This document shows positions 6,607 to 13,432 of a stretch of 25,889 nucleotides of DNA, in pieces. Within the stretch, counting starts at the first letter, position 1. Each line of letters opens with the position of its first letter. This DNA comes from Neisseria sicca 4320. Lineage in GTDB: Bacteria; Pseudomonadota; Gammaproteobacteria; Burkholderiales; Neisseriaceae. Under the pieces are notes generated by a model that was not told the origin of the DNA, did not search any database, and saw only the letters and a list, made by a program, of their open reading frames with translations. The DNA lies in the NCBI RefSeq assembly GCF_000193735.1, contig NZ_AEPF01000062.1:1-25889 (forward strand), given 5' to 3'. The position numbers and the translations under genes are program-made.

Positions 6607-9168
6607 TCACACCGACAATTGTTCCAACAAAGCCTGTTTCAACGATGACTGTGTTTTCGGGTTTTTCAAATCGGGACTGAAGACGATGAAGCTGTCTTCG
6701 ACGCGTTCGTCCAGCGTGGAGATTTTGGCGTAGCGCAGGCTGACGTTGCGGGCGAAGAAGACTTCCGCCATGTCGGCGAGCAGGAAGGGGCGGTTGACGG
6801 CGGTGATTTCGACGGAATACCAGTCGGGATAGTCTTCTTCAGGGGTGATGGTGATGCTCGGTGCGATCGGCATGTAGCGGCTGCGGCGGCTGATGCGGCG
6901 GCTGTGGCTGGAGGTTTCGGTAACGGTGTGTCCGTGGATAAAGCTGTTGAGTTCGGCTTCGAGCGCGCTTTGGATGTCGGGGTAGTCTTCGGGGGCGTGT
7001 TGCGAGGGGATTTGCACGATGAAGGTGTCGAGGATGTAGTCGTGTTCGGTGATAAAGGCGCGGGCGGCGAGAATGTCGAAGCCGTGGCGGCTGAAGATGC
7101 GGCAGAGGCGGGCGAACAAGCGCGGGCCGTTGGGCATGAAGACCATGACTTGAAAGCTGTCGCTTTTGGGCAGGATGCGGCTGCGGACGATGGGAGTTTC
7201 AAAGTCGTGTACGAGGTTTGCGGCGTGCCACAGGATTTCGCGGGACTGATGGCGGGCGAAGTAGGCGGAACCGAGCGCGTTCCATAGTTTTTTCTGCTGT
7301 TTTTCGGGGACGGCGGCACGGGTGAGCAATTCGGCGGCTTCTTGTTGGCGGCGGCCGAAGAGGGTGTGCGGGTTGCCGCCGTTGCCTGCGAGGTAGCGTC
7401 CGGCGGTGTGGAACAGGCTTTCCAACAGGCTGGCGCGCCATGCGTTCCACAGTTTGGGATTGGTGCCGCGGATGTCTGAGATGGTCAGAAGGTAGAGTGC
7501 GCTGAGGCGTTCGTGGGTTTGTACGCGTTTGCAGAAGGCATCGAGTACGTCGGGGTCTTGGATGTCTTCTTTTTGGGCGACGGTGGACATGAGCAGGTGG
7601 TTTTCGACCAGCCAGGCGAGCAGGTCGCTTTCTTCTTCGGTCAGGAAGTGGTCGGCGGCAAATTGGCGCGCGTCTGCGATGCCTTGTATGGCATGGTCGC
7701 CGCCGCGTCCTTTGGCGATGTCGTGGAAGAAGGCGGCGAGATAGAGGATGTCCTGTTTTTCAAAGGACTGCATCAGCGCGGAGGCGTAGGGCAGCTCGTG
7801 GCTGTGCATATCCAAGGCAAGGCGGCGGACGTTGCGGACAACGGCGAGGATGTGGTCGTCCACAGGATAGATGTGGAACAGGTCATGTTGGAGCAGACCG
7901 ACGATTTTTTCCCACGCGGGCAGATAGCGGCCCAACACGCCGTAGAGGTTGAGAAAGCGCAGGGTTTGGGTCAGTCCGTTGCCGCTGCGGAAAAAACCGG
8001 CGAAGCGGCGGCGATTTTCGGGATTTTGGTAGAAGCTGCGGTTGATTTTGCGCGTCGCGCCCCACCATGCGCGCAGGGTTTGCGGTTCGAGCGCGGTAAT
8101 GTCGTTGCGCTGCTGCATGATTTCGACGATTTTGAAAATGTGTTCGGGTCGTCTGAAAAAAATATCGGTGTGCCGCGCGGCGATTTGGTTGTTGACTTGG
8201 ATATAGTCGTCGTCAATCCGCAGGGTAACGCGCATCGGCGTGGAGGAAACGCGGCTTTGCAGCATGGGCGTGAGGATGCCGCTCAGTTGTTTGACGGTTT
8301 TAATCGCGCGGTAAAACACGCGCATCAGTTCTTCGCTTTGGCGGCGGAGGTTCAAGCCTTGATAGCCCATGCTTTCGGCGACTTGCGGCTGCAAATCGAA
8401 CAGCAGCCGGTCTTCGGCGCGCTTCGCGTTTAAATGCAGATGGATGCGGATGTGGGCGAGGCGGCGGTAGCCGTGTGAAAGCATACCGGCTTCGGTGCGC
8501 GTCAGAATACCTTGTTGTACCAACTCAGGAAGATTGGCCGCCAAACCTTGCGCTTTCGCTATCCAAAGCAGGGTGTGGATGTCGCGCAGCCCGCCGGGAC
8601 AGCTTTTGATGTTCGGTTCCAATACCGCCCCTGAACCTTGCGATTTGGCATGGCGGTGTTCCATCTCCACCAGTTTTGCTTCGATAAACGCCGCTACATT
8701 GCGTTGCGCGTTCATTTTTTCCGTCAACTCGTCTGCTGCCTGGCGGTTGCCGAACAAAAAACGAGCTTCTAAAAACGCCGTATCCCCCGTAATATCATCG
8801 CGCACGCTTTCACACAGTTCGTCAATACTGCCGCTTTTGACCGACGGCGCAAGTTTCATGTCCCACAAATCCTGTACAAATGCCGCGATTTTCTCTTGAA
8901 GGTCGTCTGAAACGGTTTCAGACGACACGACCGCCAAATCCAGATCAGAATAAGGATACAACTCGCCGCGCCCGAAGCCGCCGGTTGCCATCAGGCATAA
9001 ACCGCTGTTTTGGAAATGTTTGTCCCAAAGTGCCGACAGCAAGGTTTCGACTGCCGCCGTGTATTCTCTGAAAAATACCGACACGCGGTTGGCTTTCAAA
9101 TAATGCGCTTCGGCGGCATCACGTTGCTGTTTGAAGGTTTCCAATGCTGAAGACAGGTTTGCAGACAT
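6607..9168 (-). CDS. glnD: Bifunctional [protein-PII] uridylyltransferase / uridylyl-removing enzyme
   Basis: The nitrogen sensor that uridylylates PII when glutamine is low and removes UMP when it is high. The 853-residue product has the full domain order: nucleotidyltransferase with GGFGRGEL (63-70) and the catalytic DLD (75-77); a GlnD helical region with CPGGLRDIHTL (190-200); an HD hydrolase domain with FHDIAKGRGGDH (HD at 482-483); and two C-terminal ACT domains (about 670-740 and 780-850) that bind glutamine. The length is slightly short of enterobacterial GlnD but complete. An unusual perfect uptake-sequence inverted repeat (8902-8926) lies within the coding sequence next to the active-site segment, encoding SSETVSDDL; another core lies at 8148-8157. 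It follows an XRE-type regulator gene by 51 bp on the same strand. Confidence 0.97.
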   Translation of the reverse strand: MSANLSSALETFKQQRDAAEAHYLKANRVSVFFREYTAAVETLLSALWDKHFQNSGLCLMATGGFGRGELYPYSDLDLAVVSSETVSDDLQEKIAAFVQDLWDMKLAPSVKSGSIDELCESVRDDITGDTAFLEARFLFGNRQAADELTEKMNAQRNVAAFIEAKLVEMEHRHAKSQGSGAVLEPNIKSCPGGLRDIHTLLWIAKAQGLAANLPELVQQGILTRTEAGMLSHGYRRLAHIRIHLHLNAKRAEDRLLFDLQPQVAESMGYQGLNLRRQSEELMRVFYRAIKTVKQLSGILTPMLQSRVSSTPMRVTLRIDDDYIQVNNQIAARHTDIFFRRPEHIFKIVEIMQQRNDITALEPQTLRAWWGATRKINRSFYQNPENRRRFAGFFRSGNGLTQTLRFLNLYGVLGRYLPAWEKIVGLLQHDLFHIYPVDDHILAVVRNVRRLALDMHSHELPYASALMQSFEKQDILYLAAFFHDIAKGRGGDHAIQGIADARQFAADHFLTEEESDLLAWLVENHLLMSTVAQKEDIQDPDVLDAFCKRVQTHERLSALYLLTISDIRGTNPKLWNAWRASLLESLFHTAGRYLAGNGGNPHTLFGRRQQEAAELLTRAAVPEKQQKKLWNALGSAYFARHQSREILWHAANLVHDFETPIVRSRILPKSDSFQVMVFMPNGPRLFARLCRIFSRHGFDILAARAFITEHDYILDTFIVQIPSQHAPEDYPDIQSALEAELNSFIHGHTVTETSSHSRRISRRSRYMPIAPSITITPEEDYPDWYSVEITAVNRPFLLADMAEVFFARNVSLRYAKISTLDERVEDSFIVFSPDLKNPKTQSSLKQALLEQLSV

Positions 9169-9219
9169 TTTTTATTCTTTCGAGTTATGGAGGGCGTAAG
9201 GCTAAAGGTGGTTCGGCGG

Positions 9220-9537
9220 TCAAATATCGTTTTCAGACGACCTCTGTTTGGCATCAGAGGGATTGGTCATCAGGTTTAGCAATTCTTGTGGCGGCAGCAG
9301 CAACTGATACGCCGCTACGCCCAAAGCCGTTGCCATCTTTTCAATATTCGACAACGCAATGTTCCAGCGTTTGCGCTCCACAGCCGATACATAAGTCCTG
9401 TCCAAACCGCATTGCCGCGCAAGCTCTTCTTGAGACCAACCCTTATTCACGCGGAAAAGCCGCATGTTGTACGCCAATACCGCCCGTAAATCCTGCTCGT
9501 CAGGCAGTTCGGCAGGCGGAGTCAATTTATTGCTCAT
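9220..9537 (-). CDS. XRE-family helix-turn-helix regulator
   Basis: A 105-residue protein with one Cro/CI-type DNA-binding domain at about residues 18-80: NMRLFRVNKGWSQEELARQC, then GLDRTYVSAVERKRWNIALS (recognition helix) and a closing helix IEKMATALGV. This pattern is that of single-domain XRE regulators. The last codons are an uptake sequence (9232-9243), so the C-terminal tail is partly DNA-signal-encoded and likely disordered. The start ATG follows GGAA. It lies directly upstream of glnD and downstream of the FNR-controlled small RNA gene. In meningococcus I recall the same order of glnD, a regulator and the aniS RNA. The regulon is unknown. Confidence 0.85.
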   Translation of the reverse strand: MSNKLTPPAELPDEQDLRAVLAYNMRLFRVNKGWSQEELARQCGLDRTYVSAVERKRWNIALSNIEKMATALGVAAYQLLLPPQELLNLMTNPSDAKQRSSENDI

Positions 9538-9606
9538 GATTTTGTTTCCGGATAAAAGTTTAAATAAAAGAATTTGCTGTTACGGATTTTACTTCACATA
9601 AAAACC

Positions 9607-9634
9607 AAAAAAAGGGGTGGCAACAGCCACACCC
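9607..9634 (-). terminator. Intrinsic terminator of the small RNA
   Basis: On the minus strand GGGTGTGGC pairs with GCCACCCC around a TGTT loop, with a single mismatch, followed by seven T residues (9607-9613). Confidence 0.85.
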
Positions 9635-9748
9635 AAACACACACACATCAAGAGGAAAGAGATAGAGAGTATTAAATCAAAGCAGATGTTTCATCTACTT
9701 ATCAGAAAATCTTTAAAGGACTTTGAGAAGTGTTGTCTCAGTTCCAAT
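9607..9748 (-). ncRNA. aniS: FNR-controlled small RNA, AniS type
   Basis: No protein is encoded between rplY and the XRE regulator, but the minus strand shows a complete small transcription unit. A perfect FNR box (9783-9796) is centred 41.5 bp before position 9748, a TATAAT -10 box lies at 9756-9761, and a strong intrinsic terminator lies at 9607-9634. The predicted RNA is about 142 nt. It contains a hairpin with a 7-bp stem (GCAGATG/CATCTAC family, 9682-9698), then a long unpaired pyrimidine-rich stretch (around 9646-9672, RNA sense CUCUUUCCUCUU) suited to Hfq binding and to pairing with ribosome-binding sites. Established knowledge: N. meningitidis AniS is an Hfq-dependent small RNA induced by FNR under oxygen limitation. 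Position beside an XRE gene and glnD and the class II FNR promoter fit it. Identity is inferred from context, not from alignment. Confidence 0.75.
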
Positions 9749-9755
9749 GTCAGCG

Positions 9756-9796
9756 ATTATAAATGAAACTCAATTTGGAGCTTTGATTCAAATCAA
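9756..9796 (-). promoter_or_regulatory. Class II FNR-activated promoter
   Basis: The box TTGATTCAAATCAA (9783-9796) matches the FNR consensus TTGAT-N4-ATCAA at every defined base. Its centre is 34 bp from the -10 hexamer TATAAT (9756-9761, minus strand), placing it at -41.5 relative to a start at 9748, the standard position for FNR activation under low oxygen. No good -35 box is present, as expected for an activator-dependent promoter. Confidence 0.85.
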
Positions 9797-9833
9797 GTAG
9801 CTGTAGACTTATGAAATATTTATGTAAGGATAT

Positions 9834-9873
9834 AAAAAAAGCCACTCTATATAGAATAGAGCAGCTTTTTTGT
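9834..9873 (-). terminator. rplY terminator
   Basis: An A-rich/T-rich flanked hairpin (AAAAAAGCCACTCTAT facing ATAGAGCAGCTTTTTT, two mismatches) lies just past the rplY stop, with a seven-T tract on the minus strand. Confidence 0.8.
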
Positions 9874-9882
9874 GTATGAGAA

Positions 9883-10455
9883 TTAACGTTTTTTACCGGT
9901 GACAGAAGCAACCGCCAAGTTTTCGTTACGTTTCAGAGAAACGCTTTCTACACCTTCAGGCAGTTGAATGTCAGACAAGTGAAGGATATCGCCGGCAACT
10001 ACTTCAGCGCAGTCCAGTTCTAAGTATTCAGGAATATTGTCAGGCCGAGCAACCACTTCAACAGTAGTGTTCAACAAGGATACGCGACCGCCTTGCAGTT
10101 TCACGGCTTGAGAACTTTCAGCGTTAATAATGTGCAGAGGAACGCGAATGCGTACAGGTTGGTCGGCTTTAACGGCTTGGAAGTCGATATGTTGAACTTC
10201 GCGACGGAACGGGTGCATTTGGAAATCACGGACGATAACGTCTTTGGTTTCACCGTTCAGGGACAGTTTGATCAGTGCAGTGTGGAAAGATTCTTTTTCC
10301 AATGCGTAGAATACGGTTTTGTGATCCACAGCAATTGCAACGGGCTCTTGACCTTCACCGTACAAAATGCCGGGGATTTGGCCTTCGCGACGCAGGCGGC
10401 GGCTCGCACCAGTGCCTTGTGCTTCACGAACAGAGGCTTGAATTTCATAAGTCAT
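9883..10455 (-). CDS. rplY: 50S ribosomal protein L25, long (Ctc) form
   Basis: L25 binds 5S rRNA in the large ribosomal subunit. The 190-residue product is the two-domain form: an N-terminal L25 beta-barrel (about 1-92) beginning with the typical GTGASRRLRREGQIPGILYG and containing DFQMHPFRREVQHIDF, then the C-terminal TL5/Ctc beta domain (about 95-185) with VPLHIINAESSQAVKLQGG. A GGAG lies 8 nt before the ATG. It follows prsA by 66 bp without a terminator between them, a prs-rplY pairing common in bacteria, so the two are likely cotranscribed. Confidence 0.96.
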   Translation of the reverse strand: MTYEIQASVREAQGTGASRRLRREGQIPGILYGEGQEPVAIAVDHKTVFYALEKESFHTALIKLSLNGETKDVIVRDFQMHPFRREVQHIDFQAVKADQPVRIRVPLHIINAESSQAVKLQGGRVSLLNTTVEVVARPDNIPEYLELDCAEVVAGDILHLSDIQLPEGVESVSLKRNENLAVASVTGKKR

Positions 10456-10521
10456 GTTAAATACTCCAAATTAAATAAAACTACCGTCATCGGCCGCGAC
10501 CAGCTTAAGACGGCTTCGGGG

Positions 10522-11505
10522 TTATGGCAGCAACATGCTGCCTGTCATCACTTCTTCATTGAAAAGATATGAGACGGATTCTTCATTACTGATGCGGCGG
10601 ACCGTTTCAGCCAAAAGACCGGCAATCGTCACTTGACGGATACGGTCGCATTGTTTGGCCGCTTCAGACAAAGGGATAGTGTCGGTAACGACTACTTGGT
10701 CGATTTCAGACGAGGCGATACGGCTGACTGCCTCTCCGGAGAATACGGCATGGCTGGCATAAGCCAAGACCCGCTCCGCTCCGCGCTCTTTCAAAGCGAC
10801 GGCGGCTTTACACAGCGTATTCGCAGTGTCAATCATGTCATCTACAATCAGACAGGTACGACCTTGGATGTCGCCAATAATGTTCATAACTTCCGCCACA
10901 TTGGCCTTCGGGCGGCGTTTGTCGATAATCGCCAAATCGGCATTTAATGATTTTGCCACAGCACGGGCACGGACTACGCCACCGATATCCGGGCTGACTA
11001 CGGTCAGGTTTTCAATCCGCTGCTGTTTGATGTCATTCAACAGAATAGGAGTGGCATAGATGTTGTCGACAGGGATATCAAAGAAACCCTGAATTTGGTC
11101 GGCATGCAAATCAACAGTCAAAACGCGGTCGATACCTGCCGAATACAACATATTCGCAACCAGTTTGGCGGAAATCGGAACGCGCACAGAACGCGGACGG
11201 CGATCTTGCCGTGCATAGCCGAAATAGGGAATTGCTGCGGTAATACGACCGGCTGAGGCGCGCTTCAGCGCATCAGCCATAGTAAGGATTTCCATCAGGT
11301 TGTCGTTGGTTGGAGCGCAAGTAGGCTGGAGGATGAAAACATCACGACCACGAACGTTTTCCATCAATTCGACAGCAATTTCGCCATCTGAGAATTTGGA
11401 TACTGTGGCCTCGCCCAATGAAATATCCAAGTGTTTGACAACACGTTGGGCCAATTCCGGATTTGCGTTGCCGGTAAATACCATCAAACTGTCGTATGCA
11501 GCCAT
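10522..11505 (-). CDS. prsA: Ribose-phosphate pyrophosphokinase (PRPP synthetase)
   Basis: Makes PRPP from ribose-5-phosphate and ATP for nucleotide, histidine, tryptophan and NAD synthesis. The 327-residue form starts MAAYDSLMVFTGNANPELAQ, and the family markers follow: the ATP-loop region YFGYARQDRRPR (94-105), the metal site VDLHADQIQGFFDIPVDN (131-148), and the PRPP loop LIVDDMIDTANT (219-230). I chose the ATG at 11503-11505 (AGGTGAAG upstream) because family homology begins there. An in-frame ATG at 11550 also has a strong ribosome-binding site (AGAGGG) and would add 15 residues, so two protein forms are possible. It has its own promoter at 11589-11617. Confidence 0.97.
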   Translation of the reverse strand: MAAYDSLMVFTGNANPELAQRVVKHLDISLGEATVSKFSDGEIAVELMENVRGRDVFILQPTCAPTNDNLMEILTMADALKRASAGRITAAIPYFGYARQDRRPRSVRVPISAKLVANMLYSAGIDRVLTVDLHADQIQGFFDIPVDNIYATPILLNDIKQQRIENLTVVSPDIGGVVRARAVAKSLNADLAIIDKRRPKANVAEVMNIIGDIQGRTCLIVDDMIDTANTLCKAAVALKERGAERVLAYASHAVFSGEAVSRIASSEIDQVVVTDTIPLSEAAKQCDRIRQVTIAGLLAETVRRISNEESVSYLFNEEVMTGSMLLP

Positions 11506-11588
11506 ATCTTCACCTGATTTTATGTTTAACTTCCGCTCAGAAAACGTCATGCTTCCCTCTGCTTTATGTCCAAGACATTATGGGCGTT

Positions 11589-11617
11589 ATTATACGCATA
11601 ATGACCGGCATAGTGAA
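11589..11617 (-). promoter_or_regulatory. prsA promoter
   Basis: On the minus strand TTCACT (11612-11617) and TATAAT (11589-11594) are separated by 17 bp. The predicted start near 11582 lies downstream of the tRNA terminator, so prsA-rplY can be expressed apart from ispE and the tRNAs. Confidence 0.6.
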
Positions 11618-11716
11618 TTAAATTTGTGGCGCTACATCGCTATCGCGCCTCATTTCAATCCAAATTTATCACTATAAAACAAAGTTTTTCAGCGTTATCA
11701 TTGATTTTCAACATAA

Positions 11717-11746
11717 AAGAGCGTGTAAGGAAACTTACACGCTCTT
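11717..11746 (-). terminator. Terminator of the ispE-tRNA unit
   Basis: A perfect 13-bp stem AAGAGCGTGTAAG (11717-11729) with its complement (11734-11746) and a GAAA-type loop. On the minus strand it is followed by TTTTA. It lies 3 bp past the CCA end of the second-transcribed tRNA. Confidence 0.8.
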
Positions 11747-11749
11747 ATT

Positions 11750-11825
11750 TGGCTGGGGAGGAAGGATTCGAACCTTCGCATGCTGGAATCAAAATCCAGT
11801 GTCTTAACCGCTTGACGACTCCCCA
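11750..11825 (-). tRNA. tRNA-Gln (anticodon TTG), downstream copy
   Basis: A 76-nt cloverleaf including the encoded CCA. Acceptor TGGGGAG pairs with CTCCCCA; anticodon stem CTGGA/TCCAG encloses the loop TTTTGAT with anticodon TTG; T-stem GAAGG/CCTTC encloses TTCGAAT. The discriminator base is G. It is identical to the copy at 11837-11912. Confidence 0.97.
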
Positions 11826-11836
11826 AAAAGGGTGCT

Positions 11837-11912
11837 TGGCTGGGGAGGAAGGATTCGAACCTTCGCATGCTGGAATCAAAATCCAGTGTCTTAACCGCTT
11901 GACGACTCCCCA
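11837..11912 (-). tRNA. tRNA-Gln (anticodon TTG), upstream copy
   Basis: Identical in sequence to the tRNA at 11750-11825 and 11 bp upstream of it in transcription order. It begins 6 bp past the ispE stop, so it must be processed from the ispE transcript or a promoter inside ispE. Confidence 0.97.
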
Positions 11913-11918
11913 ACTTTA

Positions 11919-12764
11919 TCAAATCATTCGAAACAAAGGATGAACGTCTAAACCTTCAACACAATATGCTTCATATGATTGTGAAACTTGTTGGTATATA
12001 TTATTTGCTTTTTGCTGGCTATCCGTAGAGAGAAATATACACGCTCCAGATCCTGTCATTAGCGCAGAACCATATTTGGATAATTCACAATAAGCTTTCC
12101 AAACTTCAGGATATTCCTCAAAAACAACAGCCTGCATATCATTCCTGAATGGCTGCAAAGAATGGAAAGTCGGCATTATGCTTGGTTTGGAATTTCGTGT
12201 CAAGTTCCTATGCGAGAAAATTTTGGGAGTGGAAACATGGGCCTTGGGTTTGATGACGACATACCATTGCTTCGGTATGTCGATAGGGGATAATTGCTCG
12301 CCTATGCCTTTGGCAAAGGCATTTTTGCCAAAAATGAAGAAGGGAATATCTGCCCCCAGGGTCGCACCTAAATCAATTAACTGTTGGCGGGATAATCCGC
12401 ATTCCCACCAATGGTTCAATACGGTGAGTACGGTTGCCGCATCCGAACTGCCTCCTCCCAAGCCGGCGCCTGTCGGGATTTTTTTATCCAACCAAATTTC
12501 AACACCTGATTTTGAGTTAGTGTGTTTTTGCAGTAAAGATGCGGCACGGTATGCCAGGTCTTGTTCCGGTGGAATATCGCCTGTCGGTGTGTGGAGTATG
12601 ATAAGGTCGTCTGAACGTGGTTTCAGATAAACGGTATCGCATAAGTCAATCAGGCAGAAAATGCTTTCTAGGTTGTGGTAGCCGTCTGTGCGTTTCCCGG
12701 TGATTCTGAGATCTAGGTTGAGTTTGGCAGGAGCCGGAAAGGCTTGTGCTTCGTTTGGAATCAT
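11919..12764 (-). CDS. ispE: 4-diphosphocytidyl-2-C-methyl-D-erythritol kinase
   Basis: The GHMP-family kinase of the MEP pathway, phosphorylating CDP-methylerythritol on the way to isopentenyl diphosphate. The 281-residue product has the N-terminal PAPAKLNLDLRITGKRTDGY, the ATP-binding GHMP loop PTGAGLGGGSSDAA (97-110), the catalytic-region GATLGADIPFF, and a C-terminal MTGSGACIF loop. The length is normal. The start has a weak ribosome-binding site; it begins 28 bp after the lolB stop, so translation may depend on upstream ribosomes. An uptake sequence (12604-12615) sits in the coding sequence around the segment PRSDDLIIL. Two tRNA-Gln genes follow on the same strand. Confidence 0.97.
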   Translation of the reverse strand: MIPNEAQAFPAPAKLNLDLRITGKRTDGYHNLESIFCLIDLCDTVYLKPRSDDLIILHTPTGDIPPEQDLAYRAASLLQKHTNSKSGVEIWLDKKIPTGAGLGGGSSDAATVLTVLNHWWECGLSRQQLIDLGATLGADIPFFIFGKNAFAKGIGEQLSPIDIPKQWYVVIKPKAHVSTPKIFSHRNLTRNSKPSIMPTFHSLQPFRNDMQAVVFEEYPEVWKAYCELSKYGSALMTGSGACIFLSTDSQQKANNIYQQVSQSYEAYCVEGLDVHPLFRMI

Positions 12765-12791
12765 TTTGTTTACGGTTGTCTGGCAAGATGG

Positions 12792-13379
12792 TTATTTTCT
12801 GGCGGCACATTGGGTTTGGGTGTCGCCCTCGGGATGATCGTCGAGATTGTCAAATGCCAAGCGCAGAGTGAGTTTCGGACTTTCCAATAGGAGGGTTTTG
12901 GGTTTGCCGTTGCTGTTGAGTGTGCGGGAAATTGTCCAGTCGAATTGTTGCAGGCGGCTGTCCGGGAGCAGTTGGTATGGTGCGCCGGCTACACGTTTTC
13001 CGCTTGACCAAATGTGTAGGTATTGAATGGGGAGTTCGAATCCCAATAGGCGGTTGCTAAGTTCTTGTGCGGTAGCGGCTTCATATGTACGGCCTTTGTT
13101 ATCGACAGCCAATACGCCTTGATTATCTTGACACAACTGCCCTACGGTGCTGCCGATCGGGGTGTTGATGTTGATGGTTTGGACTTGGTTTTGGTATGTC
13201 CAATCGAAGTTGGCGTAAGAGCCTTTGCCTTCGAGTTTGACGGCGATTCGTCCTTCGGCAGAAAAATCGTTGACTGTTTCAGCCGGTTGCCAACCATTTT
13301 GCTGCGGGAACTCGGGGCGGGCGCAGGCGGTGATGAGGAGGGTTAGGGCGGCTGCGGATAATATATTGGTCTGTTTCAT
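12792..13379 (-). CDS. lolB: Outer-membrane lipoprotein insertion protein LolB
   Basis: The outer-membrane receptor that takes lipoproteins from LolA and inserts them in the outer membrane. The 195-residue precursor has a lipoprotein signal peptide ending LITAC (Cys19). The mature part shows the LolB beta-barrel pattern, including FSAEGRIAVKLEGKGSYANFDW, a hydrophobic strand-rich core with NINTPIGSTVGQL, and PIQYLHIWSSGKRVAGAPYQ. The lolB-ispE order is widespread in beta- and gammaproteobacteria and supports the assignment. It follows the TPR protein gene across an uptake-sequence hairpin. Confidence 0.93.
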   Translation of the reverse strand: MKQTNILSAAALTLLITACARPEFPQQNGWQPAETVNDFSAEGRIAVKLEGKGSYANFDWTYQNQVQTININTPIGSTVGQLCQDNQGVLAVDNKGRTYEAATAQELSNRLLGFELPIQYLHIWSSGKRVAGAPYQLLPDSRLQQFDWTISRTLNSNGKPKTLLLESPKLTLRLAFDNLDDHPEGDTQTQCAARK

Positions 13380-13400
13380 GATAAATCCTGTGCAGGGGAG

Positions 13401-13427
13401 GGTCGTCTGAAAAGTTTTCAGACGACC
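13401..13427. repeat. Inverted uptake-sequence pair between the TPR gene and lolB
   Basis: Perfect 13-bp arms GGTCGTCTGAAAA (13401-13413) and complement (13415-13427) with almost no spacer. There is no T tract in the lolB direction, so it may weaken but probably does not stop transcription into lolB. Confidence 0.7.
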
Positions 13428-13432
13428 TGTTT

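Noticed and set aside
7513..8433. A 306-codon open frame on the plus strand inside glnD
   Set aside because: It is antisense to a certain gene, has low-complexity Val/Gly/Glu/Phe-rich composition typical of mirror frames in such coding sequence, and has no ribosome-binding site or family motif.
10704..10715. Uptake-like sequence in prsA (TTTCAGACGAGG)
   Set aside because: It differs from the core at a conserved position and is probably chance or a decayed copy.
11626..11943. An open frame with a perfectly repeated peptide around 11750-11912
   Set aside because: The repeat is the pair of identical tRNA-Gln genes read as if coding.
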